A DNA stretch of 64,000 bases. It comes from Plotosus lineatus (lineage: Eukaryota; Chordata; Actinopteri; Siluriformes; Plotosidae). Shown piece by piece: positions 1-10,478 of the stretch (positions are counted from its first letter, which is position 1; each line of letters starts with the position of its first letter). The translations under genes and the position numbers were made by a program. The stretch spans positions 25,527,249-25,591,248 of the forward strand of contig CM045735.1 in NCBI GenBank assembly GCA_024760905.1. Reading direction: 5' to 3'. A model generated the notes under the pieces. The model ran no database searches, was not told the origin of the DNA, and saw only the letters and a program-made list of their open reading frames with translations.

Positions 1-405
1 TGGCGGATCTGCGAATGACCTCGCAGGTGGCCTTAGGGAATCTGTCTCCTTACGAAGTGGTAATGGGGAGACCCTTTCCCGCTCCTTGGAGGAAGGGAAA
101 GAAGGCTTTGGGGACGGAAGATTTAGATATACACATGAGCGAGTATGCCGTGGGCCTTGTTAAGGTCCTAAATGACTATTGGGAACACACTAATCAGAAT
201 ACTTCGGTCCCGGCCGATGCAAGCACTCATGCCTTCAAGGTAGGAGACAAGGTGCTGGTCTAGAAATTTGTGAAACTAAATTCCTCTTTGGGAGACACTC
301 CTTACAGTGAGCCCACGGAGATACTTCGCTGTTACTCATACCGCCGTACTAACTGACCTCTTTCCACAGTGGATCCTTGCTACCAGACTGAAGAAAAGTC
401 CACAA
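1..405 (+). pseudogene. Endogenous retrovirus pol, integrase C-terminal end (broken)
   Basis: The reading frame is open from the left edge of the window to a stop after about 87 codons at 264-266. It carries the end of a retroviral integrase: an 'SPYE-x-x-x-GRPF' motif at about 49-75 and a 'F-K-V-G-D-K-V' strand at about 235-258, as in the SH3-like C-terminal domain of gammaretrovirus-type integrases. After the stop and a frame change, the last strand of that domain (ending Q-W-I-L-A-T-R-L-K-K) can still be read at about 334-400. Integrase joins viral DNA to the chromosome. This copy is dead through at least one stop and one frameshift. The env pseudogene follows 185 bases downstream on the same strand, the normal retroviral order. 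Confidence 0.75.
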
Positions 406-589
406 TGATGTATTAAGTGCACTTTGTATTTGTGAAATTTTTGTCCTCATTTACCTCTCTTTCAGGTCTCGAGATACCAGCCCTTCTGGGGTGAATGACT
501 TACTCGTCTTGACCTGATCCAGATACCTAAGTATCACCACCACATCCTCTCGCACACGGGTCGGATAACGCCCATTTAAAATCCAACTT

Positions 590-2979
590 ATGTATACCTC
601 TTATGCCCTGCTCTTAATCGGGCTACTATGCGTGGTTCCGGGTTGGTGCACACATTACCGTCATCCAGAAAATAACATGTTCTGGCAGTATTTAAATTTC
701 ACGGTAAAACGAGATGTGACCCAGGAAGAATGTATTGTCTGCTCTCTCTTTCCCTATGATGGAGGAACCCCGTATGTATATACCCCAGCTTCTTCTTTTC
801 CTTTCGGCTTTTCCCTTCAGGGGTCGCCACAGCGAATCATCTGCCTCCATCTCACCCTATCCTTTGCATCTTCTCTTACACCAACGACCTTCATGTCCTC
901 TTTCACCACATCCATGAATCGTCTCTTTGGTCTTCCTCTAGGCCTTTTGCCTGGTAGTTCCAGCCTCAGCATCCTATTACCAATATACTCACTATCCCTC
1001 CTCTGTACATGTCCAAACCATCTCAATCTAGCCTCTCTGACTTTGTCTCCAAAACGTCTTACATGTGCTGTCCCTCTGATGTGCTCATTCCTAATCCTAT
1101 CCATCCTCGTTACTCCCAAAGAGAACCTCAACATTTTCATCTCTGCTACCTCCAGCTCTGCCTCCTGTCTTTTCCCCAGGGCCACTGTTTCTAACCCATA
1201 CAACATCGTTGGCCTCAACACCGTCTTGTACACTTTTCCTTTCATTCTTGCCGATACCCTCCTATCACACATCACACCAGACACTTTTCTCCAACCAATC
1301 CAACCTGCCTGCACACGCTTCTTCACCTCTTTTCCACACTCTCCATTGCTCTGGATTGTTGAGCCTAAGTACTTAAAATCCTCCACCTTTCTTATCTCTA
1401 CTCCCTGTAATCTCACCGTTCCTCTTGGGTCCTTGTCATTCATGCACATGTATTCTGTCTTACTGAGGCTAATCTTCATTCCCCTCCTTTCCAGGGCATA
1501 CCTCCACCTCTCTAGATTTTCCTGCACTTGTTCTCTGCTCTCACTACAGATCACAATGTCATCTGCAAACATCATAGTCCATGGGGAATCTTGTCTAACC
1601 TTGTCTGTCAGCCTGTCCATCACCATAGCAAACAAGAAGGGGCTGAGAGCTGACCCTTGATGCAGTCCCACCTCCACCTTGAACTCTTCTGTCACACCGA
1701 CAGCACACCTCACCACTGTCTTACATCTCTCATACATGTCCTGCACCACTCTAACATACTTCTCTGCCACTCCAGACTTCCTCATGCAATAGCCACTCCA
1801 GACTTCCTCATGCAATAGTATACCCCAGCAAGGGACAATTACACCACTATAAACATGACATGGGTACGGGGTGAGTGGGGAACATTTAATCAAGCGAAAG
1901 TATTTCTGAGGAGCCACCTCGACCCAAATTCATGCTTTTCCGTGAATTGGGACCTAAGGATGCAGTATCCCATATGTTTTTGGTGATACTCAGGTAATGG
2001 CACAGAACCTGATCGGGAGGCACAGAATGACTGTACAACGGACACAGATGGTGCAGAACAATGCGTTGAATTACAAGGCAATCAAACATCTCACTGGGAA
2101 CAAGGATTAGATCCGGTTAGATGTAATCACACCATTAATTTAGCAATTGACAGCGCAGGGAGGATAACGTTCAATCAGGAATGACCTTTATGGATTCCTG
2201 ATTGGTATTGGGATTGTGGCAATGGTCAACTGTGGTTGTATCTTCCGAAACTACAGCGAGGTAGGTGTGCGCTCGTCCGGATTGAAACATCCCTCACCCT
2301 TTTCTCCAAACAGTTTCCTTCTTTAGCTCGTCGGAAACGCTCCACGTCGGCCCTTAATGATCTTGAGGTGCCCGAAGAGCACCAATTGGTAAGTGAGGGC
2401 ACGAGATTTGTGGAAATCCTGTTCCCAAACTTCGGTGTGGGTAATATTCGCCGACAACTGAATAAGGTTCACTATAGGCTCGCTGTGTTTGTAAACAACA
2501 CCATCCTAGCCGTCGACGGAATCAAACAGGAACTGACGGCCCTGAGGCTTATGCCCACCCAGAATCGTATGGCACTTGACGCACTGCTCGCAAAGGAAGG
2601 TGGGGTCTGCGTTCTTATAAGCGAATACTGCTGTACCTACATCCCACCGAATGACTCACCTGGGGGTAATATATCTCAGGCTTTACAAAAAATGCGTGAC
2701 GTAGCGGACCAACTGCGACACGACGAAAGTCCAAACTATGGCTGGGGATTCCTCCACTCTCTTTTCGGCATGTTTACCCCGTATTTAACCATGCTTGTTC
2801 CCGTATGTATATGTTTGCTGTTGGTTTGCGTGTTTGGACCCTGTATTTTTAGGTGTTTGATGAATCGAATCTGGGTCCTGGCCAGTTCCTTCAGCGAACC
2901 CCGATGTGCCCGCCTGCCCTCCGCCTCTGTCGATGACTGTGGACCCAGGAGTGCGTCGTGTGGATACATCCGGCGATGA
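590..2979 (+). pseudogene. Endogenous retrovirus env, gamma-type, split by a LINE insertion and with stops
   Basis: The ATG at 590 starts a hydrophobic leader of about 20 residues (signal peptide), followed by the start of a surface subunit with a C-x-x-C pair at about 732-745. The frame is then broken by the RTE insertion at 790-1818. The surface subunit resumes at 1830 in decayed form with several stops. An open frame from 2236 contains a furin-type R-R-K-R-S site (about 2331-2345) and a transmembrane subunit: a heptad-rich ectodomain, the 'GG-x-C-x6-C-C' disulphide motif typical of gamma-type Env (about 2602-2634), a membrane span at about 2785-2850 and a short tail ending in the stop at 2977-2979. 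This is an ancient copy and cannot encode a full envelope. Which retroviral genus it came from is not resolved. Confidence 0.8.
790..1818 (-). mobile_element. RTE-type LINE, 5'-truncated, inserted in the retroviral env
   Basis: Minus-strand copy flanked by an 11-bp target-site duplication, TATACCCCAGC, at 779-789 and 1819-1829. Its 3' end is at 790 with a short GAAGAA tail. It encodes the C-terminal half of a reverse transcriptase: 'ADDIVICSESREQV' with the catalytic F-A-D-D at 1558-1569, then a thumb and tail region ending '-RWRQMIRCGDP' near 820. The 5' end is truncated inside the RT domain. The last 52 bp are a perfect tandem pair of 26-bp units (1767-1792 and 1793-1818), probably made during integration. 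The RT frame is open through the whole insert, so it is younger than the surrounding env. The RTE clade is assigned from the protein motifs and the matching endonuclease in other copies here. Confidence 0.88.
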
Positions 2980-3254
2980 CTACGGACCCAAGAATACGTC
3001 GTGTGCGTGTGTAATGCTTGGATACATCCGGACGGGAAGGCTACCGGAGCCCCGAGGTACGTGGGCGAAGGGCGATGGGGCTCTGCCTGCCCTTCAAGCA
3101 CCAGCCTCGGCGCAACCACGGCCTGGTTTCTTCCCTACGGTGTCCATCATTCCACACGAAGAAAAAAACCACCTCTGGAATGCCACAAGAAAGAGAGGGC
3201 TCCGGCGTGCCGTTACAGAATTTATACATATTTCATAGTATAAAAAGAGGGGAT
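2980..3254 (+). other. ERV 3' noncoding leader and polypurine tract
   Basis: Sequence between the env stop and the LTR. It includes a tandem similarity between two stretches around 2930-2960 and 2980-3030 ('gtgtggatacatccgg' and 'gtgtaatgcttggatacatccgg'). It ends in a purine run at about 3242-3253 directly before the LTR's TG, the expected position of the plus-strand primer. No convincing gene is seen. Confidence 0.6.
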
Positions 3255-3280
3255 TGAAGGAATAAATTGATAACATATAT

Positions 3281-3508
3281 ATATATGGAAATGCTTTGTG
3301 AACATGCAATTATTGCTTTACATGCATATCCCCAAGTGTTAAGCGCCGCAGGGCACAAACATATATGGAAATGCTTTGTGAACACGCAATTACTAATTTG
3401 CATGCACATCCCCAAGTGTTAAGTGCCGCAGTGCACAAACATATATGTTAATGCTTTGTGAACATGCAATTACTGCTTTGCACGCACATCCCTCTGTATA
3501 AATAAGCG
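3281..3508 (+). repeat. Three 80-bp direct repeats in the LTR U3 (enhancer-like)
   Basis: Units begin at 3281, 3361 and 3441, each with 'atatatg-aatgctttgtgaaca-gcaatta' and, in the first two, 'ccccaagtgttaag-gccgcag-gcac'. The third unit is cut short by the TATA box region. The spacing is exactly 80 bp. The position matches the U3 enhancer duplications of many retroviruses. Enhancer activity is an inference. Confidence 0.85.
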
Positions 3509-3545
3509 GACACTGCATGTGTTCGATGAGCTTCCGATGAATAAA
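3497..3545 (+). promoter_or_regulatory. LTR TATA box and polyadenylation signal
   Basis: TATAAAT at 3497-3503 and AATAAA at 3540-3545 are 37 bp apart. This places the probable RNA start just upstream of the polyA signal, so that R would contain AATAAA. The layout fits a retroviral U3-R border. No activity can be inferred. Confidence 0.55.
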
Positions 3546-3664
3546 CCAGACTGATTTCACTCGTGTGGTTGCTTGTCTGTTGCTCCCGGAGCGCTCTCAG
3601 ACGTTGAGATACAGGAATCCAGATCGTGCAGATTTAACTAGGAACTTCTACTGAGAAAATTCCT

Positions 3665-3667
<3 letters not shown>

Positions 3668-3740
<73 letters not shown>
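3668..3740. repeat. (TA)n array
   Basis: Nearly pure TA dinucleotides between the LTR end and a SINE fragment. Confidence 0.95.
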
Positions 3741-3747
<7 letters not shown>

Positions 3748-3840
3748 CTTCCCTTCGGCTTTTTCCCTTTTTACTCAGGAGTCGCCACAGCGAATCATCT
3801 GAATGGCACGTTTGATTTGGCAGAGGTTTTTACGTCAGAA

Positions 3841-3841
<1 letters not shown>
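3741..3841 (-). mobile_element. tRNA-SINE fragment (3' part only)
   Basis: It matches the 3' body of the full SINE at 42610-42963 in reverse orientation ('cttcggctttttccc', 'gtcgccacagcgaatcatctga', 'gatttggcagaggtttttacgtc'). The tRNA head is missing and the fragment lies between two TA arrays. Confidence 0.8.

Positions 3842-3918
<77 letters not shown>
3842..3918. repeat. (TA)n array
   Basis: Pure TA dinucleotides following the SINE fragment. Confidence 0.95.
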
Positions 3919-3926
<8 letters not shown>

Positions 3927-5050
3927 GACGCTCCCCGACTTACGTTTTTAATTGGTTCCAGACGGCCGAACACAAGTTGAAAGTGAGCATAAGTTGTCAC
4001 AGTGACATATGACGCTCAAACTGTAGTATACATCCATAAATACCATTACCGTATCTCATAAAACACCCCTAAATCAATTATAAACATAACATCGTAAAAT
4101 AGTATCAAATAATAATAATCAACATTAATTTCAAATAAGTCACTTATTTATACCGAGTCACTTTACATGAAGCTTAAAACAGTCAATCAACGCTTAAAAT
4201 ATGTGAGGTGCTCAATACCAAAAGTAGTGTACTTGTAAAAGTAGTGTACTTGCTGTGGGTTATACAGACCTCCGGTCTTTCGAGTGCACAAGGGTGCCAT
4301 TGAACTCGTTTAGAACACAGCCTGCACTGATGTGAAGCCCAGCAAAGCGGAGAGTTCTTTCTTTTGTGTAAGTAAGTAAGTAAACTTTATTCAAGAGATG
4401 CATACAAAGAACAAGTACAAATCCCAATGGATATGAATATAATAATAAGTATACACTCTTAGGATTCTGCTAAAAGATAATAAATATCTGTAATTGTTCT
4501 GTAATTTGTGGATTCGGGTTTTTCATTCATTTTACAACTCGTTGCTGAACTGAGTATGCATTAGATTGTGCCGATCCGAACATGAGATTTGCACCCATGC
4601 TAGTAGGCTTACACTTCTGACCAAGCATATTTGCTTAGGGTTACAAAAGTCCGCAAAACAGTGTAAACACAAAGATCATAGCGACCACTGAGTCCACAAA
4701 GAAATCCTATAAATGTCCGAAACAGGGAAAGTTCTGGAACTCCTTAAAGTGCGCATCTTGGTGAGAGTAACAACCAACAAATCCCAGTGTATAATATAAG
4801 CAGAGTAGTCCAGAGTGAGGTAAAATCCAAAATTGATGCAGTGCCAAATGGTCCAGGAGTTCAGAAGCGTCCAACGATATCCTTCATAGAAGTCAAGTCA
4901 CAAACTGTTCGCTGGACCAGTGTTCCGCCCCTTTATATAGTCTCCAACAATCTAGCTCCTTCCAGAAGCTTCTAGCAACACGTGCTTTTTGCTTACATTG
5001 GGCATAAACTTCTGGACAGTCAGAGGTTGGCCATCTGTTCTTAATACCCT
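3927..5050. mobile_element. Pogo/Tigger-like DNA transposon remnant with unclassified AT-rich filling
   Basis: It begins with a terminal motif CAGACGCTCCCCGACTTACG, also seen at 32972 and 33141 and, diverged, at 26053. The stretch 4500-4690 matches 33300-33500 on the opposite strand (motif 'cttagggttacaaaagtccg'), which defines a repeat shared across the window. A short (AAGT)n followed by 'aaactttattcaa' at 4368-4393 looks like the reversed tail of a non-LTR element. No transposase frame is recognised. The right border is uncertain. Confidence 0.5.
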
Positions 5051-5102
5051 CTAGTGTTCAGTGCACAACACTGCACCCTCACAATATGCACCAAAAACTA
5101 CT

Positions 5103-5109
5103 ACTTCAC

Positions 5110-5155
<46 letters not shown>
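5103..5155. repeat. (CA)n microsatellite
   Basis: About 26 CA units directly before the reverse transcriptase fragment. Confidence 0.95.
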
Positions 5156-5156
<1 letters not shown>

Positions 5157-5158
<2 letters not shown>

Positions 5159-5720
5159 TTGTCACCAATTCTGTTCATAATTTCTATAGACAAAATTTCT
5201 AGGCGCCGCTGTGGCATTGAGGGGTTCTGGTTTAGTGGCTGTAGGATCTGTTCTCTGTTTTTCCCAGATGATGTTGTCATTTTGGCTTCATCAATCCACG
5301 ACCTTCAGCTCTCACTGGAGCATTTCATAGCAGAATGTAAAGTGCCTGGGATGAGAAACAACACCTCCAAGTCCAAGGCCACGGTGGTCAGCCAGTAAAG
5401 TGTGGAATGCACCCTTTCTGGTCTGGAATGAGGTTCTACTTCAAGTGGAGGAGATCAAGTATCTCGGGGTCTTGTTCCCAAACGAGGGAAGGCTGGAACA
5501 GAAGATCAACAGGTGTCTCACTGCAGTTAAAGCAAGGTTTGTTCTGGTCCATCATGGAGAGGCTCTCAATTTACCAGTCAATCTACATTCCAATCCTCAC
5601 CTAAGGTTACAAGCTGTAGGTAGTAACCGAAAGAAGAAGATTGCGGATACAAGCAGCAGAAGCGGGCTTCCTTTGCAGGGTGGCTCTCTCCCTTAGAGAT
5701 AGGGTGAGAAGCTTGGCCAT
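5157..5720 (+). pseudogene. Non-LTR reverse transcriptase fragment, diverged
   Basis: The frame reads 'SPILFIISIDKISRR' at about 5166, then 'FFPDDVVILASS' at about 5260-5295 in place of the usual F-A-D-D box, then '-SKSKATVVSQ' and a stop. After a frame change, 'VEEIKYLGVLFPNEGRLEQKI' follows at about 5446-5510. This is the palm and thumb order of a fish non-LTR retrotransposon RT. The catalytic box has Pro for Ala. Both ends are truncated, the left one at the CA array. The family is not resolved. Confidence 0.7.
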
Positions 5721-6325
5721 CTGAGAGGAGGCTGGGGCAGATTCGCATCAAATTATTTTATCTTCTACGATTTTTTTTAAATAGACATAAGCTTTCTTTT
5801 TATATGAGAATGCTGTGCATAGCTGCCAACTTTTCTAAACTAAAAAACAGACTTTGCCCAAAATAGGATTCTTGTGTTTTAAGCGGCCTAATCTGGGATT
5901 TCTCCCAGATGATGTGAAGCCAATAGTGCAGGGTGAAAGAGTGGCTGTCAGACAAGCCAAAGTGTAGCTCAGACCACACATTAGCAACTCATGCTGGAAT
6001 ACACAGCTAATCTAATTTCACCATGCCCACTGGACTCAAGACAATCAAATCCAGTTTACATGTAACATTGCTGACGACTTTTCCAAACCAAAAAACAGAC
6101 TCTGCTGTAGCTGCCTGTCAAAATGCAACGAATCAATATGAAACCCCATTTTCCCCATATTTTTTTTTAGAATTAACATTCTTCAACATGTTTTAAGGTG
6201 ATTCACATGAAATGCAATAAACATTAAAGGGTAGTTTCCAAGTACTAAGCATTTTTACTCACCACAAAGCAATCCTAACTCCACAGTGTAAACATCCCAT
6301 CGCTTGAAAATAAACTTCCCACATT
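5721..6325. other. Unclassified repeat-like DNA
   Basis: No gene is seen. Two related stretches occur: 'gctgccaacttttctaaactaaaaaacagac' (5821-5851) and a diverged copy at 6071-6101. The motif 'catagctgccaac' at 5818-5830 is found inverted near 10042-10054, on the far side of the LINE at 6326-9480. The pair may be the termini of an older DNA element that the LINE entered. Confidence 0.35.
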
Positions 6326-6682
6326 GAGAAGATAAGATAAGATAAGATAAGATAAGATACAGCTTTATTAATCTCACAATGGAGAAATTCACTGTTACAG
6401 GCTCTTGAGGTACTATCAGTAGGGGGTGCAAAAATAGATACAAGTACAAACATACACACATACATATATATTATATAAGTAAATAAATAAATAGATACAT
6501 AAATAGTATAAATTACTAAACAATAAAAGAAAAGAATGGAGCAACTTTATAGACTGGCCTATATTAAAGTGTAATGTATCTGAGTGCAGAGTAGATGGGT
6601 TGATATGGTTCACAGTGGGGTAGATGTGGTTGATAAAGTGCATGGGGTTTTTATTGCACATAACCGGTATTTTCACAGACAG

Positions 6683-8091
6683 TTACAAAGTGGCGTTGTA
6701 CAGTCTGACAGCGGTGGGAATGAACGACCTGCGGTAGCGCTCCTTCCTGCACTGAGGATGCCTCAGTCGTCCACTGAAGGAGCTGCTCAGCTCCTCTACA
6801 GTCTGGTGCAGTGGGTGAGAGCTGTTGAACAGGATGGATGTGAGCTTTGCTACCATCCTCCTCTCACTCACCTTCTCCACAGAGTCCAGTGGGCAGCCGA
6901 GGACAGAGCTGGCCCTCCTAACCAGCTTGTTCAGTCTCTTCCTGTCCCGCTCTGTGCTGCCCGGGGCCCAGCAGATGGCAGCGTAGAGGATTGCAGAGGC
7001 TACCACAGAGTCATAAAAAGTCCTGAGCAGAGGTCTGCATACGCCGAAGGACCTGAGTCTCCTCAGAAGGTGGAGGCGACTCTGGCCCTTCTTGTACAGG
7101 GCGTTGGTGTTGTGGGACCAGTCCAGTTTATTGTTAAGGTGAACGCCCAGGTACTTGAAACTGTCCACTGTCTCAATGTCCTGTCCCTGGATGTTCACTA
7201 GTAAGTGTGTGTGTGTGTGTTGTGTGTGTGTGTGTGTGTGTGTGTACGAGTGCTTCTCCTGAAGTCGACCACCATCTCCTTCGTCTTCCTCGTGTTCAAG
7301 CACAGGTGGTTGCGCTCACACCAGTCCACGAAGTCAACGATGACCGACCGGTACTCCAGCTCGTTCCCCTCTGACACACGGCCCACGATGGTGGAGTCGT
7401 CCGAGAACTTCTGGAGGTGGCAGCTGTTTGTGTTATATATAAAGTCCGAGGTATAGATGTTGAAAAGGAAGGGTGAGAGGACGGTGCCCTGCGGTGCCCC
7501 CGTGCTGCAGACTACCACCTTTGACTTACAGCCGCGCAGCCGCACGTACTGTGGACGGTTAGTAAGGTAGTCAATAATCCAGGCAGCAAGATGCCCGCCA
7601 CTCCCACGTCCTCCAGCTTCCCAACGCAGACGCGCTGGCCTGATGGTGTTGAAGGCGCTGGAGAAGTCAAAGAACATGACCCTCACAGCGCTGCCAGCGA
7701 TCTCCAGGTGGGTTAGTGCCCGCTGCAGAAGGTAGATGACGGCGTCTTCTACTCCAATGTTGGGCCTGTAGGCAAACTGCAGCGGGTCTAGGGTGGTGCT
7801 CACCATAGAGCGGAGGTGTTCAAGGAGGAGCCTTTCCATGGTCTTAATGAGGTGGGAGGTCAGGGCAACAGGTCTGTAGTGGGCTGGTTCCTTCGCTTGA
7901 GCTGTTTTGGGAACCGGAACCACACAGGAGGTCTTCCATAGGACGGGAACCTTCTCCAGGCTGAGGCTCAGGTTGTACAGGTAGCATAGTACCACACAGA
8001 GCTGGTCTGCGCAGGTCCTCAGCAGCCTGGGACTGATGCCATCAGGTCCTTCAGATTTCCTCTGATTTAGTCGCCTCAGCTGTCTCCTCAC
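6683..8091 (-). pseudogene. LINE ORF2 reverse transcriptase and C-terminal part, split by a CA array
   Basis: The frame 8091-7198 runs from 'NQRKSEGPDGISPRLL' (fingers) through 'VMFFDFSSAFNTI' (the box with the first catalytic Asp) and 'GAPQGTVLSPFLF' to 'FSDDSTIVG' (F-S-D-D catalytic box). It then ends in a CA-repeat-encoded Thr-His stretch. The frame 7303-6683 continues with 'FKYLGVHLNNKLDW' (thumb) to '-FIPTAVRLYNATL', the usual end of such proteins. The first catalytic Asp and the DD pair are kept. The repeat expansion and frameshift make the copy inactive. Confidence 0.82.
7205..7245. repeat. GT microsatellite inside a LINE reading frame
   Basis: About 20 GT units with one interruption, translated on the minus strand as Thr-His repeats and joined directly to reverse transcriptase sequence. 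Confidence 0.9.
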
Positions 8092-8533
8092 CTGGTCTGA
8101 TGTGAGGGAGAGGGGGGGCTGGGGTGGGCTGCAGAGGGAGGGGGATGTGTCTGTCGGGCTGTAGCAGTCAAGTGAAGTTGGCCTGGGGAGGGGGAGGTGT
8201 CAGCTGGTCTGGAGACGTGTGAAGAGGGAGGGGAACGGGAGGGGTGCAGAGGGGAGGGGGAGAATCAAACCTGTTGAAGTAACAGTTTAGTTCATCCGCC
8301 CAGCGCTGGTCACCATCAGCTGTCCCTCTGACACTCTGCCCAAATCCAGACATGGTCTTTAGTCCTCTCCAGACGTCCCGCACGTTGTTCTGAGCCAGCT
8401 TCTCCTCCATCTTCTTCCCATAGTCCTTCTTTGCCTTCCTGATCCTCCACTGGAGCTCACGCTGGACCTTCTTCTGCTCCTCTCCGTCCCCCGAGATGAA
8501 AGCCCTCTTTTTCTGGTTCAGGAGGACTTTAAG

Positions 8534-9447
8534 CTAAGGGGTGACCCATGGGTGGTTGTTGGAGAAGCACCGTACCCTCCGTGTTGGCACAGTGCTGTCC
8601 ACGCAGAAGTTCATGTAGTCGGTGATGCAGTGTGTGAGGCCGTCGATGTCATCACCAAAGGAGTCACAGAGCATGCTCCAGTCTGTGGTCTGGAAACAGT
8701 CCCTAAGCCTCTCGTTGGTCTCCTCAGTCCACACTTTCACAGACCTCTTCTGTGCAGGTTCCTTTCGCACCCAGCGTCCCAGTGGGGGGAGGGGGGAGGA
8801 GCTGTAAGCGTCCTTCACATTTGCATACAGTAAGTCCAGAGTTTTATTGTCTCTTGTGGAGCACTTCACGTATTGTGTGAACGTCGGGAGAGAGGCGGAG
8901 AGAGGGGCGTGGTTAAAATCCCCACTGATCAGAATCATGGCGCGGGGGTGACGAGTCTGTGTCTGATTAACGGCTCACACGCGGCCGCCGCATCAGCCGA
9001 GGGCGGAATGTACACGCAAAACACAATCACGTGTGAAAACTCCCTCCGTAGATAATATGGCCGCGCGCTTACCGCGAGCAGCTCCAGGTCCCGCGTGCAC
9101 AGCTGCTCCTTCACGTGTACGTTTGCCGGGTGGCACCATCGTTCATTCACATAGACCGCCACACCCCCTCCTTTCTTCTTACCGCTCTCCGTTACACTCC
9201 GATCTGCACGCGCGAGTGTAAATCCGTGAAGAGAAACCACAGAGTCCGGTGTGAGTTCATTCAGCCACGTCTCTGAGAAACACATGAGGCTGCAGTCCCG
9301 GTACTGCCTCTGCTGCCGGGTCAGCGCCGCCAGCTCCGCGGTCTTGTTGGTGATCGCGCGGACATTTCCTATGATGACAGAGGGAACACATGTCCTCCGC
9401 GTCTTTCGTCCCCCTCTGCAGCCTCTCCTTTTCCTCCGTATTTCCAC
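8534..9447 (-). pseudogene. LINE ORF2 endonuclease (APE type), split
   Basis: Two minus-strand frames (9447-8935 and 8938-8534) together form an apurinic-type endonuclease that nicks target DNA for priming. Seen are 'IIGNVRAITNK' near the start, 'MCFSETWL' with the metal-binding Glu, 'GGGVAVYVNERWC' and, in the second frame, 'LISGDFNHAPL' with the G-D-F-N active-site box. The frames meet with a shift at about 8936. A long linker with W-rich and H-rich patches follows before the RT. Confidence 0.82.
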
Positions 9448-9480
9448 AGGAACAACGGGCTTTTCCGCGTGAAGGAATTT

Positions 9481-10055
9481 TGATCAATACTGGAAACTCT
9501 GAAAAAGAATCTGAGGGAATTGAAGGTACAACTGTCTCTTGTTTACATCTGCTACTTGAGCAGTTTGCCTATGTGGTCCCCAGCATCAAGAGGAATTTTA
9601 TGTTCCACATAAAAGACAGCAAACAAAAATTCAGCTGTGATAACATATTTTCTGTCTTTGAAGTGAAAGAAATCAACAAAGTTTGAGCACGTTCTACCTC
9701 CGATTCAGATTGTAAAGCCCTTTCATGCACCTTGCTCTTAACAGTGCTGAACGACTGCTTCGCAGATACGTGCTAGATCATGGCCAAACTTCCAAATAAA
9801 TAGTGTCCATACACATGAGCAGTGCCCATACACATGTGCAGTTGCTAAATTTGGCAAGGGATGATATTCTGAGTGGCTCATACATTTTCTTATTCGCATT
9901 CTTAGTAGCGAAAGTTTGTGGTTTGTTTATTTTTCGCGAAATAGCCAACATTATAATTTGAATACGTATTATCCGACCCAAAAACGGATTTCCGTACTCA
10001 GACCCAAGAAAACGTACTAAGTATGTTTTACCGTAGTAGTTGGCAGCTATGGACA
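9481..10055. other. Unclassified DNA flanking the LINE
   Basis: A plus-strand frame runs to 9686 with no recognised domain, and most of it is LINE antisense. 'tagttggcagctatgg' at 10040-10055 is the reverse complement of the 5818 motif, which suggests the right end of an older host element. Nothing else is identified. Confidence 0.3.
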
Positions 10056-10059
10056 GGCT

Positions 10060-10428
10060 TTCGAATTTATTTAGCCATTGTATAACACGAATGAAAACTT
10101 TAAACTGGTATTTTAATCATGTCGAATGATGAGCACAATTTTTATCTGAAAATATTGCCGAAGGAACGTTCGAGCCATCTGTCAGTATTTCAGGGTGATT
10201 CCGATCAATGGGAAATGCACGCCGTCAGAAACCATCATGCTTTTCTAGTCTTCATTCAGCAATTGAGGCAACGTGCTGTTAGGAGGAGGGTACAGCTTAG
10301 TTTAAATTGCTAATGGATTAAATATGCCAGTATGCTAAACACAACGCTTTTACACAAAAATAAAAATTTAGTACTACCATTACCATGATTACAATAACTT
10401 AATGAAAAAGCACTCTTATCAGTATATA

Positions 10429-10430
<2 letters not shown>
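10060..10430. repeat. Dispersed repeat, copy 1 (family also at 33545-34770)
   Basis: It shares several blocks with 33545-33668 and 34516-34760, for example 'gaaaactttaaa-t-gtattt', 'catcatgcttttc-agtctt' and 'acttaatgaaaaagc-ctcttatcagt'. The other copy is split by a hAT element. No coding motif is recognised. Confidence 0.6.

Positions 10431-10477
<47 letters not shown>
10431..10477. repeat. (GT)n microsatellite
   Basis: About 23 GT units. Confidence 0.95.

Positions 10478-10478
<1 letters not shown>

Larger units (their letters stand above)
3255..3667 (+). mobile_element. ERV 3' LTR (413 bp)
   Basis: It starts TGAAGGAAT and ends ATTCCTACA, an imperfect inverted repeat with the canonical TG..CA ends, directly after a polypurine tract and downstream of env. 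U3 holds three direct repeats of period 80 bp. A TATA-like TATAAAT lies at 3497-3503 and an AATAAA signal at 3540-3545. The right end abuts a TA array, so a target duplication cannot be recognised. The 5' LTR lies outside the window. Confidence 0.8.
6326..9480 (-). mobile_element. L2/CR1-type LINE, nearly full ORF2, frameshifted
   Basis: A minus-strand element that ends in six 'gataa'-type tail units (6330-6357 on the plus strand) and begins around 9480 upstream of an endonuclease. It carries the order endonuclease, linker, reverse transcriptase, C-terminal domain, all on the minus strand, broken by frameshifts. A GT/CA array at 7207-7245 has expanded inside the coding region between RT palm and thumb. 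The motifs (GAPQGTVLSPFLF, F-S-D-D, FKYLGVHL) fit the fish L2/CR1 group of the Jockey superfamily. The exact clade is an inference. Confidence 0.8.

Noticed and set aside
590..1660. A 356-codon open frame starting at the env ATG
   Set aside because: Only the first 65 or so codons are env. The rest is the antisense of the inserted RTE and does not form a real protein.
3281..3508. A CRISPR-like array
   Set aside because: Three long diverged direct repeats without distinct spacers, inside an LTR. No cas genes, and the genome is eukaryotic.
1..3667. An intact provirus
   Set aside because: Integrase has a stop and frameshift, env has stops and a 1-kb LINE insertion, and the rest lies outside the window.
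6584..7201. A 205-codon plus-strand ORF
   Set aside because: Antisense of the L2 LINE C-terminal region. The minus strand carries the RT motifs.
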